A stretch of 64,000 nucleotides of DNA from NCBI GenBank assembly GCA_016234705.1, contig JACRAS010000178.1, forward strand, positions 1 through 64,000. Direction: 5' to 3'. Below the pieces are notes generated by a model. That model worked only from the letters and a program-made list of their open reading frames with translations. It did not search any database and was not told where the DNA came from. The number at the start of each line of letters is the position of its first letter. Within the stretch, counting starts at the first letter, position 1. This DNA comes from Betaproteobacteria bacterium. GTDB taxonomy: Bacteria > Pseudomonadota > Gammaproteobacteria > Burkholderiales > SG8-39. The position numbers were made by a program, and so were the translations under genes. Below are positions 25,001 to 32,638 of this stretch, one piece after another.

Positions 25001-25531
25001 GGATGCGCCACCGGCGCGCTGCAGCTCGATATAGAAGCGCCGCGGAAACAATTGCGCCCAGTCCCGCGCAAGCCGCTCGGCCTGCGCGCCGTTTTCCTGC
25101 GCGAGCGCGCTGCCTATATCCCCGGCTTGCGCGCCGGAGAGCGCAATCAGCCCGTCGGCGCGCTGATCGCGCAACCAATCCGTCCTTATCTCGGCGCGCC
25201 CGCGCGCCTGGTTTTCCAGCCAGGCCCGGGTGAGCAGTTCGGACAACTGCAGGAATCCTTTGCGGTTGCGGCACAGGAGCAGCAAGCGTGACGGCTTGTC
25301 GCGCTCGGCTTCATTGCTGATCCAGACATCGCAGCCGATGACCGGCTTCAGCCCCGCGGCACGCGCGGCCTTGTAGAATTTCACCATGCCGAACAGGTTG
25401 GCCAGGTCGGTAATCGCGAGCGCAGGCATGCCGTCTTCTGCGGCGCGCGCCACCGCCGCGTCTATGCGCACGATGCCGTCAGTGACGGTGAATTCGCTGT
25501 GCAGGCGTAAATGGACGAAGGCAGGAGTCAT
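22034..25531 (-). CDS. dnaE: DNA polymerase III alpha subunit
   Basis: 1165 residues from ATG 25531 (MTPAFVHLRLHSEFTVTDG, the usual PHP-domain start); the frame is open 18 codons upstream. Domains in order: PHP (HLRLHSEF, DLANLFG), palm with the catalytic Asp motif PDFDIDFCQDGRD, GPGRGSGAGSLVAY, thumb and fingers (GIMVYQEQVMQIAQVIGGY, GYGFNKSHAAAYA), tandem HhH and the C-terminal OB region. It is the replicative polymerase. Length is normal and no frameshift is seen. Confidence 0.97.
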   Translation of the reverse strand: MTPAFVHLRLHSEFTVTDGIVRIDAAVARAAEDGMPALAITDLANLFGMVKFYKAARAAGLKPVIGCDVWISNEAERDKPSRLLLLCRNRKGFLQLSELLTRAWLENQARGRAEIRTDWLRDQRADGLIALSGAQAGDIGSALAQENGAQAERLARDWAQLFPRRFYIELQRAGGASTEPYIKRALALAGRLELPVVATHPVQFLKPDEFLAHEARVCIAEGYVLADQRRPRLFTRESYFKTQAEMAELFADIPEALANSVAIARRCNLTLELGKSKLPPFPTPAGVSLDAYLAQQAAQGLALRLAKIFPEDKERARREPEYRARLEFEIKTITQMGYSGYFLIVADFINWAKSNAVPVGPGRGSGAGSLVAYSLGITDLDPLRYDLLFERFINPERVSMPDFDIDFCQDGRDRVIEYVKKKYGAQSVSQIATFGTMAAKAVVRDVGRVMEWNYGRTDELAKLIPFTPGKLITLAMAREMEPRLAEREQSDEETRELLALAGQLEGLTRNVGMHAGGVLIAPGKLTDFCPLYTAQGAESVVSQFDMKDVEAVGLVKFDFLGLTTLTILDWTMRHIRDRRYGEPQPKFSLETIPLDDPAIYRIFAGANTSAVFQFESRGMRDLLKQARPDRFEDIIALVALYRPGPMDLIPEFIERKQGKQRVEYLDARLLPILGPTYGIMVYQEQVMQIAQVIGGYSLGSADLLRRAMGKKNADEMAEQRDIFVAGAEKNGVDKRKASELFDLMEKFAGYGFNKSHAAAYALVACQTAYLKAHFPSEFMAANLSAVMDDTDKVHGLHTDALANGLKMLPPDINSGAYRFVPVDGQSIRYGLGAVKGTGESAIGAIVRAREEGGPFRDLFDFCERIDKRVVNRRVVEALVRAGAFDCINRDRAGLFASVGIALEAAEQRERHAQQVNLFGDAGGAGAERPALIRAECWDEGRLLKEEKTSLGFYLSGHPFSAYRAEVQHFVRGSLKNLQPGAGFEQQQKSQLIAGVVESVRIQRTQSGRMVILNLGDGSAAQEITIYSEVFDQYRDLCKEDKLLVIEAKVKVVRRAAAGEEGDVSFLRIIADKIYDLAAARSQFAKGIRLSINGEASSEGSAAAAHVRDLLTPYRQGACAVSVCYRNGAASCEMRLGEDWRVRLDDALMQSLREWLRPENVQVVYA

Positions 25532-25857
25532 AGGGTGCGCAAGATTCGGTCGCCGAAATTTTACCACCCGCGTAGTGTTACGCATGACGTTCGAGACAAA
25601 TCAACAACCTGCGACGGCCGCCCGGGCCAGACCGGGTTGCGACCAGCGGAATTTGCACGGCTTCATTGTATAATCGCGGCCCCCGCTCAGCCCTGATTCG
25701 GGCGCTACCGTCGAACGAATACACATTAATAACGGTGCATGCTTATGGAGAATGGTAGTCCTGTATATTCCGAATTGTAGGTTTCGTAATTAACGTGTCA
25801 CGATACCAGGGCTGGTATCCCTGCTGGATACCCAGCGGCGCTTCCAGCATGTTTAAT
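25532..25857. other. Intergenic region at the edge of the catabolic block
   Basis: No gene. A TATAAT box is at 25669-25674 in a context (TATAATCGCGGCC) typical of a strong betaproteobacterial promoter, but no matching gene follows, which suggests that the downstream gene was displaced. GATACC/GGTATC (25802-25819) is an inverted repeat of unknown role. The intron tail begins at 25858. Confidence 0.45.
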
Positions 25858-25930
25858 GAACCGCCGTATGCGCAACCGCACCTACGATGGTGTGAGAGGG
25901 CGACGGGGGCAACCCCGTCGCCTATTCGAT
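25858..25930 (+). mobile_element. Group II intron 3' remnant (domains V and VI)
   Basis: From GAACCGCC the sequence matches the layout of domain V: a near-complementary stem (ACCGCCGTA with TACGATGGT), the two-base bulge, and TGCG/CGCA around a 4-nt loop. It is followed by GTGTGAGAGG and then a 10-bp domain VI hairpin GGCGACGGGG (25899-25908) / CCCCGTCGCC (25913-25922), ending CTATTCGAT. This is the typical end of bacterial introns that encode a reverse transcriptase. The rest of the intron and its protein are absent. One C-A mismatch in domain V suggests decay. Confidence 0.65.
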
Positions 25931-25944
25931 TGAGGAGGAGTTCC

Positions 25945-26811
25945 ATGGACCAAGCATTTGTCCGTTATGGTTTCAGCGACGAGCAGTTGGCCAGCCTGGA
26001 GACGGTCTATGCGCCCGGTGTCGCGGCCGACAAGGTGTTCGTGATTTCCGGCGCCGGCTCGGGGATGGGTCGCGCCATGAGTTATTTATTCGCCCGACTG
26101 GGGGCCGATGTGGTGCTGGCCGGCCGCAAGGAAGAACCCTTGCGGGAAACCGAGCGGGGCATCGCCCGGTTCGGCGGGCGCACCTTGGTGGTCCCCACCA
26201 ACATCCGCGACGCTGATCAGGTGGCCAATTTGATGGATAAAGCATGGGAAACCCTTGGCCGAGTGGACGTGCTGATCAACAATGCCGGAGGCCAGTTTCC
26301 CCAGCCGGCCCTGGACTACTCGGTCAAGGGCTGGAACGCGGTGATCGACACCAACTTGAACGGCACTTGGACCATGATGCAGGCGGCGGCACGGCGCTGG
26401 CGGGACCACGGCCAAGGTGGCAACATCGTTAACATCGTGGCGAACATCGACCGGGGCCTGCCCGGTTGCGCCCACACCTGCGCGGCGCGGGCCGGGGTGA
26501 TCTATCTTTCCAAAACCGTGGCGGTGGAATGGGCGCCGCTGGGCATCCGGGTCAACTGCGTGGCTCCCGGCACCATCGCCACCGACGGCCTGAACGTGTA
26601 TTCCGAGGCAGCCCGCAACTTTTTCCTGCGGGCCTCCAATCCCATGAAGACCGCCGGCGATGCCCATGATATCGCCCAGGCGGCGGCTTATCTGGCCTTG
26701 TCCTCGGGCAAGTTCGTCACCGGCGAAGTGATTCAGGTAGACGGCGGGCAGCGCATGTGGGGCAGCACCTTCACCATTCCCGTCCCCGACTATTACAAGA
26801 CCGACACCTGA
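25945..26811 (+). CDS. SDR-family enoyl-CoA reductase-like protein (PECR type)
   Basis: 288 residues from ATG 25945 with a strong GAGGAGGAG ribosome site that lies directly after the intron tail. Rossmann motif ISGAGSGMGRAM, INNAGG and VNCVAPGTI are canonical. The classical catalytic YxxxK is absent: the segment reads PGCAHTCAARAGVIYLSKTVAVEWA, matching the HSGAARAGV form of peroxisomal trans-2-enoyl-CoA and dienoyl-CoA reductases. It probably reduces enoyl- or dienoyl-CoA thioesters with NADPH. It is alone on its strand among the catabolic genes. Confidence 0.85.
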   Translation: MDQAFVRYGFSDEQLASLETVYAPGVAADKVFVISGAGSGMGRAMSYLFARLGADVVLAGRKEEPLRETERGIARFGGRTLVVPTNIRDADQVANLMDKAWETLGRVDVLINNAGGQFPQPALDYSVKGWNAVIDTNLNGTWTMMQAAARRWRDHGQGGNIVNIVANIDRGLPGCAHTCAARAGVIYLSKTVAVEWAPLGIRVNCVAPGTIATDGLNVYSEAARNFFLRASNPMKTAGDAHDIAQAAAYLALSSGKFVTGEVIQVDGGQRMWGSTFTIPVPDYYKTDT

Positions 26812-26920
26812 CGGCGGACCGATTTTTGGAGATCAAGGATCTGAGCGTGGAAGAGCCGGGAAGCCGCTGCCCTCGCCTTCGCCGCCCTCGGCGCGGCGGC
26901 CTTGCTGGGCTAGTGCCCGG

Positions 26921-27838
26921 TCACAGCGGGACGGCCTCCTTCTCGCGGACGAGGCGGTTTTCGTGGCGGCCGATGTAGAAGGTGCTACCGATGATGATGG
27001 CCGCGCCGAGCAGCGACCATTGGTCGGGAATCTCGGCGAACAGCACCCAACCGATCAAAGCGGCGTAGACCAGCCGCATATAATCGAAGGGCGCCAGCGC
27101 CGAGGCATCGCCCTCGCGCATGCCGAAAATGAAAGTCACCTGGGAGATCATGCCGAAAACGCCGATCAGCACCAGCAGCAGCAGATCGATTCCGCCGGGC
27201 ATGCGCCATACGCTCAGCGCCGGCAGCAACATCAACGCGCAACTGATGGCGTTTGAATAAAGCAGCATCACCCACGCCGATTCGGTGATCGGGGTTTTCT
27301 TGATGACCATGATGACGCAACCCCCGAAGAAGGCGCTGGACAGGGCCACCAGCGCCGCCGGCTGGAAGTCCCCGCCGGGGCGCGCCGTCACTACCACGCC
27401 GGCGAAACCGATGAGGGTCGCCAGCCAGCGCTGCCAAGTGCCGCGCTCACCCAGCGTCAGCGCGGCTAGCAGCGTGATGAACAGCGGCAGGGTAAAGCTC
27501 ATGGTGGTGAAATCGGCGAGGGGCAGGCGCGACACCGCATAGAAGGCCGCTACCGAGCTGGCCAAACCGAACAGCGAGCGCCCCAGATGCATCTTCAGAT
27601 AGCGGGAGCGCAGGCCCGACAAACCGCCGTGCGCCGCCAGCGGAAACACCAGCAACATGCTGATGAGGCAGCGAAACAAAGCCATCTGCAGCGGGTCGTA
27701 GCGTTTGCCCAGAGCCTTGCTGACGGTGTGCATAAGGACCAGACTCAACGCGCCCAGCAAAATCCAGGCGGCGCCCCGCACATTAGGGGCCAGGCCTTTC
27801 CAGAATCGGGGAAAGGAAAACAGCGAAGCAGCGGACAT
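26921..27838 (-). CDS. DMT-superfamily (EamA) permease
   Basis: 305 residues with about ten hydrophobic segments in two EamA repeats (first about 20-150, second about 165-290). Typical features: ALSLVLMHTVSKAL, ALFRCLISMLLVFPL in repeat 1, and YMRLVYAALIGWVLFAEIPDQWSLLGAAIIIGSTFY at the end of repeat 2. It exports or imports small metabolites across the inner membrane; the substrate cannot be read from sequence. It faces the SDR gene tail to tail. Confidence 0.88.
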   Translation of the reverse strand: MSAASLFSFPRFWKGLAPNVRGAAWILLGALSLVLMHTVSKALGKRYDPLQMALFRCLISMLLVFPLAAHGGLSGLRSRYLKMHLGRSLFGLASSVAAFYAVSRLPLADFTTMSFTLPLFITLLAALTLGERGTWQRWLATLIGFAGVVVTARPGGDFQPAALVALSSAFFGGCVIMVIKKTPITESAWVMLLYSNAISCALMLLPALSVWRMPGGIDLLLLVLIGVFGMISQVTFIFGMREGDASALAPFDYMRLVYAALIGWVLFAEIPDQWSLLGAAIIIGSTFYIGRHENRLVREKEAVPL

Positions 27839-28006
27839 AGGGTATCGGCCTCGATGCCGCCCCCTTGAGCGAGAGCAGGCTATTTGCTACGGTTTTGTCT
27901 ATCCAGCCTGGCCACCGTATGCGGATAGGATGCCGGCCACAAGGCCAAAAGTACGTTAACCATGCCGTCCCGCCAATACGCGCCGTAGGAGCAGCAATAG
28001 GAGAAT

Positions 28007-29161
28007 CTACTTGTTGGGAAAAATATAGCCGGCGATGACGTTCTTCTGGGTCTGGGTGGTACCGCCGGTGATGGTCAGCATACGCACGTCCCGCACCATG
28101 CGCTCAAGCGGCAAGGAGCCGAAATAGCCATAACCGCCGAACATCTGCTGGCAATCGAGAGTCACTTTGATGGCCATTTCGGTGGCGTACAGCTTGGCGA
28201 TGGAGGACAGGCAGGGATCCGGCTTGCCCGCATCCACCAGGGCCAGCGCCTTGTAGCACAGGCAGCGGGCGGCCTCGATCTGGATCAGCATGTCGGACAT
28301 CATCCAGCGCAAGCCCTGCATCTCGCACAGCTTCTGGCCGAATTGCTCGCGCACCGTCATGTACTCGCGGGCGAGATCGAAAGCGCCTTCCGCCACTCCC
28401 AGGGCCAATACCCCCATTCCCACCCGAGTCGCGTTGTAGATCGTCAGAGGTTGGACAAATCCCTTGGAACTGGCGGGGTCCCCCAGCGTCACCACATTGG
28501 AAGCCGGCACCCGAACGTTGTCGAAAAACATTTCGTTCTCGTTGGCGCCGCGCGCTCCCATTTTCCCTTCCAGGGAATGAACCGTGACTCCGGCACGGTT
28601 CCGCTCGACGATAATGGTGCCGATGCCCTTAGCCCCCTTGGAGGAGCCGAATCGAGCGTAGACCAGATGCATGGCCGCCCGGTCGCCGAAAGTGGTGAAG
28701 ATCTTCTGCCCATTGACGATGTAATCGTCCCCATCCCGCACCGCGCTGGTGGTGATGGCCGTCGCGTCGGAACCGGCCTGGGGCTCGGTCCAAGCAATGC
28801 TGCATTCCGCTTTTCCACTAATAAATTGGGGGATCAACCGTCGCTTCAGCTCCTCGCTGCCGTAATTGGCGATAATGCGCGGCGAAACGTTCTGGTCGTG
28901 GACGAGCAAAGCCGTGGTCATATCTACCTTGGCGATTTCTTCCACCACCAAATAAGTATCCACCAACCCCAGCCCGGAGCCGCCATATTTCTCGTCCATG
29001 CTGAGGCCGAGGTAACCCAGTTTGCACAAAGTCTCTTTGTTCTCCTCCGGGAATTCTTCGTGCTTGTCCCAGTAACCGGCTTTTTCCTTGAACTTCTCTT
29101 GGGCCAATTTTCTCGCGGCATCCCGCAACTGGACCTGTTCGCTGGTCAATTCGAAACTCAT
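28007..29161 (-). CDS. Acyl-CoA dehydrogenase family protein without the usual catalytic Glu
   Basis: 384 residues from ATG 29161, preceded by AAGGGGAG; a start six codons upstream is possible. FAD-binding fold: AWTEPQAGSD, GQKIFTTFGDRA, RLTIYNAT..REYMTVREQFGQKL, QQMFGGYGY. The position of the general base (EGT) reads ITGGTTQTQKN, and the alternative helix-G position reads NATRVGM, so neither classical Glu is present. It may be a divergent dehydrogenase using another base, or act as a hydratase- or reductase-like flavoprotein. It sits downstream of the enoyl-CoA hydratase on the same strand. Confidence 0.88.
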   Translation of the reverse strand: MSFELTSEQVQLRDAARKLAQEKFKEKAGYWDKHEEFPEENKETLCKLGYLGLSMDEKYGGSGLGLVDTYLVVEEIAKVDMTTALLVHDQNVSPRIIANYGSEELKRRLIPQFISGKAECSIAWTEPQAGSDATAITTSAVRDGDDYIVNGQKIFTTFGDRAAMHLVYARFGSSKGAKGIGTIIVERNRAGVTVHSLEGKMGARGANENEMFFDNVRVPASNVVTLGDPASSKGFVQPLTIYNATRVGMGVLALGVAEGAFDLAREYMTVREQFGQKLCEMQGLRWMMSDMLIQIEAARCLCYKALALVDAGKPDPCLSSIAKLYATEMAIKVTLDCQQMFGGYGYFGSLPLERMVRDVRMLTITGGTTQTQKNVIAGYIFPNK

Positions 29162-29181
29162 TTCGCTCCCCTTCGACAAAA

Positions 29182-29252
29182 TTACATGGTCAATACGATA
29201 CGGCCCGCCGAAGTGCGGCCTTCCATCAATTCATCAGCCTTCACCGCGTCGG
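29182..29252 (-). pseudogene. C-terminal stub of a zinc-type/quinone oxidoreductase
   Basis: On the minus strand the frame reads AVKADELMEGRTSAGRIVLTM and stops at TAA 29182-29184. This is the classic end of an MDR-family dehydrogenase (helix, then GRIVL strand). An in-frame TAG lies just upstream and no more of the gene is present. It fills the short gap between the acyl-CoA dehydrogenase and the hairpin. Confidence 0.5.
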
Positions 29253-29295
29253 CCTACGCCATGATCCAGCACGGCAAAAAATCCCGCTAGGATAA

Positions 29296-29328
29296 CGATC
29301 GGCAATGGACGAAATCCATTGCCGATCG
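29296..29328 (-). terminator. Long hairpin downstream of enoyl-CoA hydratase
   Basis: A perfect 14-bp stem CGATCGGCAATGGA (29296-29309) with TCCATTGCCGATCG (29315-29328) and loop CGAAA lies 15 bases past the hydratase stop. No T-tract follows, so it may be a processing or Rho-related structure rather than a true intrinsic terminator. Confidence 0.5.
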
Positions 29329-29343
29329 GTCACGTACCCGCCG

Positions 29344-30141
29344 TTATTTTCCGCCCTTCTTTCCCCACTGGAACAGTGGCGGCTCCTTGCGCTTGAAGCG
29401 GGCTACCGCTTCTTGGTGGTAGGAAGTTTCCACCGCTAGCGCCTGGGCATAGGATTCCATTTCCGCCAAAGCCCGCTGATCCAGGTGAAACGCTTGGTTG
29501 AGGACATTCTTGGCCATGCCGATGGCGTCGGTGGAGGCATTGTGGAAGCGGCCGGCCAATTCCAGGGCGGCATCCAGCAATTGCGGTGCCGGATGAATGG
29601 CGTACACCACCCCCAATTGCCGGGCTTCCTCCGGCTCCAACACTCGCGTGGAAAAAATCAATTCCTTCGCGCGCTGCAAACCCAAGATACGGGGCAGCAG
29701 GAAAAATCCCCCCAAATCTGGCACCAGTCCGATGCGTCCGAACACCGCGGAAAACCGCGCTTGCGGGGAGCACAGGATGAAATCGCAGGCCAGCGCCAGA
29801 TTGAACCCGGCGCCGAAAGCCGGTCCGTGCACTGCGGCCACCACCGGTTTTTCCAGATTCACCAGTTCCTGGAACCAGGTATGCAGGCGCCGGATGCGGT
29901 TCCGGCTGGCGCTCGCCGGGCGTTTTTCCGAGGACAGGGATTTCAAGTCCCCCCCGGCGCAAAAGGCGTCTCCGGCTCCGGTCAGGACCACCGCCTTGAC
30001 CGCAGGATCGTCCCGTACCGTGACGACGTGCTTGGCGAGGGTCTCCCGCATGTCGATGTCCAGGGCGTTCTTCTGCTGCGGACGGTTGAATGTAATCAGC
30101 GCCGTGGCGCCGCGCATTTCCAGGGTGGCTGCTTCTTTCAT
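29344..30141 (-). CDS. Enoyl-CoA hydratase/isomerase family protein
   Basis: 265 residues from ATG 30141 ([21 protein letters not shown]). Crotonase signatures: oxyanion-hole segments [11 protein letters not shown] and [16 protein letters not shown], and [18 protein letters not shown], where the second catalytic Glu position is Asp, as in PaaG-type isomerases. It probably hydrates or isomerises unsaturated CoA thioesters in a beta-oxidation-type route. The ATG overlaps the stop (ATGA) of an acyl-CoA dehydrogenase stub, so it was once the second gene of an operon. Confidence 0.9.
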   Translation of the reverse strand: MKEAATLEMRGATALITFNRPQQKNALDIDMRETLAKHVVTVRDDPAVKAVVLTGAGDAFCAGGDLKSLSSEKRPASASRNRIRRLHTWFQELVNLEKPVVAAVHGPAFGAGFNLALACDFILCSPQARFSAVFGRIGLVPDLGGFFLLPRILGLQRAKELIFSTRVLEPEEARQLGVVYAIHPAPQLLDAALELAGRFHNASTDAIGMAKNVLNQAFHLDQRALAEMESYAQALAVETSYHQEAVARFKRKEPPLFQWGKKGGK

Positions 30142-30279
30142 ATCTTGATCTCCAGGTTGCGTGCAATGACGTTGCGTTGAATTTCGCTGGTCCCTTCGCC
30201 GATCACATAGACGAGGGCATCCCGGTGAAAGCGCCCGACGGGATATTCCCGCATGATGCCGGCACCGCCGAAGCGAAAG
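30138..30279 (-). pseudogene. C-terminal stub of an acyl-CoA dehydrogenase
   Basis: The minus-strand frame ending at 30138 reads [20 protein letters not shown], then [16 protein letters not shown]: the textbook end of an acyl-CoA dehydrogenase, here with the catalytic EGT motif. Upstream of 30279 the frame runs into the repeat copy annotated next, so the 5' two thirds of the gene are gone. Confidence 0.8.
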
Positions 30280-30336
30280 GAAAATCAATCCACCGGGCAC
30301 CCCTAAATTGGCGGGCCGATGCATGCGCAATGAACC
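30279..30336. repeat. 58-bp direct repeat, copy 1
   Basis: GGAAAATCAATCC...AATTGGCGGGCCGATGC matches 32392-32449 in the same orientation with few mismatches; weaker similarity continues for another 25 bases. It sits exactly where the dehydrogenase stub is cut. The two copies bracket the 30.34-32.39 kb segment. Confidence 0.75.
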
Positions 30337-30373
30337 CGTTTGGGCTACCAAAGTGTGTATACGGTAGTCAAAA

Positions 30374-30562
30374 TTATTTTCCGGTCCAAACCGGAGCCCG
30401 CTTTTCCAGAAAAGCTTGGGTCCCCTCTTGAAGATCGGCGCTCAGGAATACCACGTTGCTGAAGGCGCGCATGACAGGCTTCCGGACCTTGAATGTCGTG
30501 GGCGTTGAAATAGGCTTCCATGCCGACCCGCAAGGCCACCGCATAACGATCAAGGTGTTCCG
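30374..30562 (-). pseudogene. C-terminal stub of an enoyl-CoA hydratase, frameshifted
   Basis: Two minus-strand frames together give the end of a crotonase: AVALRVGMEAYFNAHDIQ in one frame, then MRAFSNVVFLSADLQEGTQA and FLEKRAPVWTGK-stop in the other (EGxxAFLEKRxPxxxGK is the family's C-terminus). A small insertion near 30480-30490 separates them. The 5' part of the gene is missing. Confidence 0.75.
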
Positions 30563-30679
30563 GCGCAACACAGAAAGCGGACAAGCTATTTGCTACAACA
30601 CCGGACAAATCAATTCGCCCCCAACAGGGATAAGCCCGGCCGCAGACAACATGCCTGCGCTAGGCAGACACATCGGCTG

Positions 30680-31651
30680 TCAGTCCACCTTCATGTTCGC
30701 TTCTTTAACGATCTTTGCCCACTTGACGATTTCCGTTGCTTGATAGGTGGCGAGCTGTTCCGGGGTACTGCCTACCGGATCAATGGCCTGGCTGCGGAAT
30801 TTTTCCGCCACATCGGGCATCTTGACGACCTTGGCCACATCGGCCGAGATCTTGGTCACGATGTCCTTCGGTGTCCCGGCCGGAGCATACAGGCCAAACC
30901 ACGGCACCAGCTCGTAACCCGGTACACCTGCCTCCGCCATAGTAGGCAACTCGGGAGCTGCCGAAGTCCGAGTAGCCGCTGTAACGGCAAGCGCCTTGAT
31001 CTTGCCGGCCTTCACTTGCGGCAAGGCGGTATTCAGGGCGTCGAACATGATTTGCACTTGCCCGCCGATGAGGTCGGCCAATCCAGGAGCGTTGCTCTTG
31101 TAAGGAATATGCACCATGTTCACATTGGCCAGCATCTTGAACAACTCACCGCCGGCCTGAGCCGAAGTGCTGCCTCCGGCAAAATTGATCTGCCCCGGCT
31201 TGGACTTGGCCAGGGCAATGAGTTCTTTCACCGAGTTGACGGGCAGCGAAGGGTGGACTACCAGGATGAGGGGCGTGGTGCCCATCAGGCTGATGGGAGC
31301 GAAGTCCTTCACCGGATCATAGGGCAGCTTGCTGAACAAGCTCACGTTGGCGGCGTGGGAGCTGCTGGTAGCCATTAGCACGGTATAGCCGTCGGGGGCT
31401 GCCTTGGCCGCCGCTTCGGCCCCGATGATGGCGCTGGCTCCCGGCCGGTTGTCGATGATTACCTGCTGGCCCCACATTTCCGAGAGTTTCTGGGCGATAA
31501 CCCGGGCAAACAGGTCGGTGGGCCCGCCGGCGGCGAACGGCACGATCATGCGGACCGGCTTGCCGGGATAGCTCTGTGCATGGGCCTCGCCGAACCCGGC
31601 CAAACCTATCATGAAGAAAGCAAGGCTGATGACGCGAAACAGACATTTCAT
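30680..31651 (-). CDS. Bug/TctC-family periplasmic solute-binding protein
   Basis: 323 residues from ATG 31651, with GGGAG upstream. Signal peptide ends at GEAHAQ; the mature start YPGKPVRMIVPFAAGGPTDLFARVIAQKLSE is the family signature, followed by VIIDNRPGASAIIGAEAAAKAAPDGYTV and SNAPGLADLIGGQVQIMFD. Bug proteins bind carboxylates for tripartite tricarboxylate transporters or signalling; no TctAB permease is nearby, so this is one of the orphan receptors common in betaproteobacteria. Confidence 0.93.
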   Translation of the reverse strand: MKCLFRVISLAFFMIGLAGFGEAHAQSYPGKPVRMIVPFAAGGPTDLFARVIAQKLSEMWGQQVIIDNRPGASAIIGAEAAAKAAPDGYTVLMATSSSHAANVSLFSKLPYDPVKDFAPISLMGTTPLILVVHPSLPVNSVKELIALAKSKPGQINFAGGSTSAQAGGELFKMLANVNMVHIPYKSNAPGLADLIGGQVQIMFDALNTALPQVKAGKIKALAVTAATRTSAAPELPTMAEAGVPGYELVPWFGLYAPAGTPKDIVTKISADVAKVVKMPDVAEKFRSQAIDPVGSTPEQLATYQATEIVKWAKIVKEANMKVD

Positions 31652-31895
31652 TGAACGATCTCCCGTTGTTGTATCGGTATCGCTAAAGATCAACCTACCC
31701 GCCATGCGCTGAGATCGTGCCGCCCGATCCATCATTCGAGCTGAATCCACGCCTCCTTAGAGAATTGAAACCCGAGTTCCTGGCTGCCCTATTCGGGCTT
31801 TTGCCGGCCTGCTCATCGCTGCGGGTTCCGCTGGCTATGAGATCGGAGACCTGGCTCATCCGGGAGCCTGCTTTCTGCCGTTGTCGCTCGGACTA

Positions 31896-32357
31896 TTACC
31901 TGTCTTTCTTTTTTGTTTCTTTCTCTAGAAGCATGAGTTTTTCGCGCACGATTTTAGGAATGGGAACGGCCTTAAAACTATCCTCCCGCCCCTGAATGCA
32001 GATGGTCCTCAGCTTTCCTCGGGCCTTGATCTCGCCTTCGCCTTCGATCACCACATCAAAAGCCAGAGTCCGCTCGGTCATCCGTCTCAATCGAAGCCGA
32101 AGTTTCACTTTCTCATCCACCAGGATCGGGCGGAGAAAATCAAGCGACGCGTGATGCTTGGCCCAACCCAACTTCCTCTTTCCGCCGGACGCCCAATACT
32201 CCTTTAATGGCAATCCTAGAGAGCGGAAGAGTGATTGCTCGGCTTCCTGCATCCAGGCGAACAACTGATGGAACTGGGCGATCCCCGCCGGATCCGCCTC
32301 GTGAAAAAGGAGCCGCCTTTCAATCGCATGTTCGAGCATCACCGGCTTATGCTCCAT
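31896..32357 (-). CDS. Hotdog-fold acyl-CoA thioesterase (4HBT-like)
   Basis: 153 residues. The 4-hydroxybenzoyl-CoA thioesterase pattern is present: RRLLFHEADPAGIAQFHQLFAWMQEAEQ with the catalytic Asp in EADPAG, then the strand-rich part DFLRPILVDEKVKLRLRLRRMTERT. A Lys-rich C-terminus (KLMLLEKETKKKDR) is unusual. It hydrolyses acyl- or aryl-CoA thioesters and fits the CoA-thioester theme of the region. The 31652-31895 gap holds no gene. Confidence 0.85.
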   Translation of the reverse strand: MEHKPVMLEHAIERRLLFHEADPAGIAQFHQLFAWMQEAEQSLFRSLGLPLKEYWASGGKRKLGWAKHHASLDFLRPILVDEKVKLRLRLRRMTERTLAFDVVIEGEGEIKARGKLRTICIQGREDSFKAVPIPKIVREKLMLLEKETKKKDR

Positions 32358-32391
32358 CCCTACCTGTCTCCAATGACGAGCGATAGAGGTA

Positions 32392-32449
32392 GGAAAATCA
32401 ATCCGCCGGGCACCCCTGAATTGGCGGGCCGATGCGTGCGGAATAAACC
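32392..32449. repeat. 58-bp direct repeat, copy 2
   Basis: Second copy of the repeat at 30279-30336, same orientation, lying 35 bases upstream of the thioesterase start in a 281-base gap that otherwise shows no gene. Confidence 0.75.
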
Positions 32450-32638
32450 TGTTTTGACTTTTGGAGTGCGCATAGGGGTACTTATATTCATTCCAGGCTC
32501 CTCCTTCCCGGCAAATGACTGGGATTTAGAACGGTATTATTGGTTAACTACCGGGCAATCTACAACAAACTCGGGAGCACCGCAACGGCGAGGGGCAATA
32601 AATTCGCCGCTCAGGGCAGGTGACGCCTGCCGGCGTTG

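Noticed and set aside
22187-25291. A 1034-codon plus-strand open frame
   Set aside because: It is the exact antisense of dnaE, rich in Arg, His and Leu-Gln strings with no recognisable domain; high GC keeps this frame open.
26812-26920. A tail reading EAAALAFAALGAAALLG-stop between the SDR and the permease
   Set aside because: The frame opens only about 20 codons upstream and has no start; could be a gene end but too short to support.
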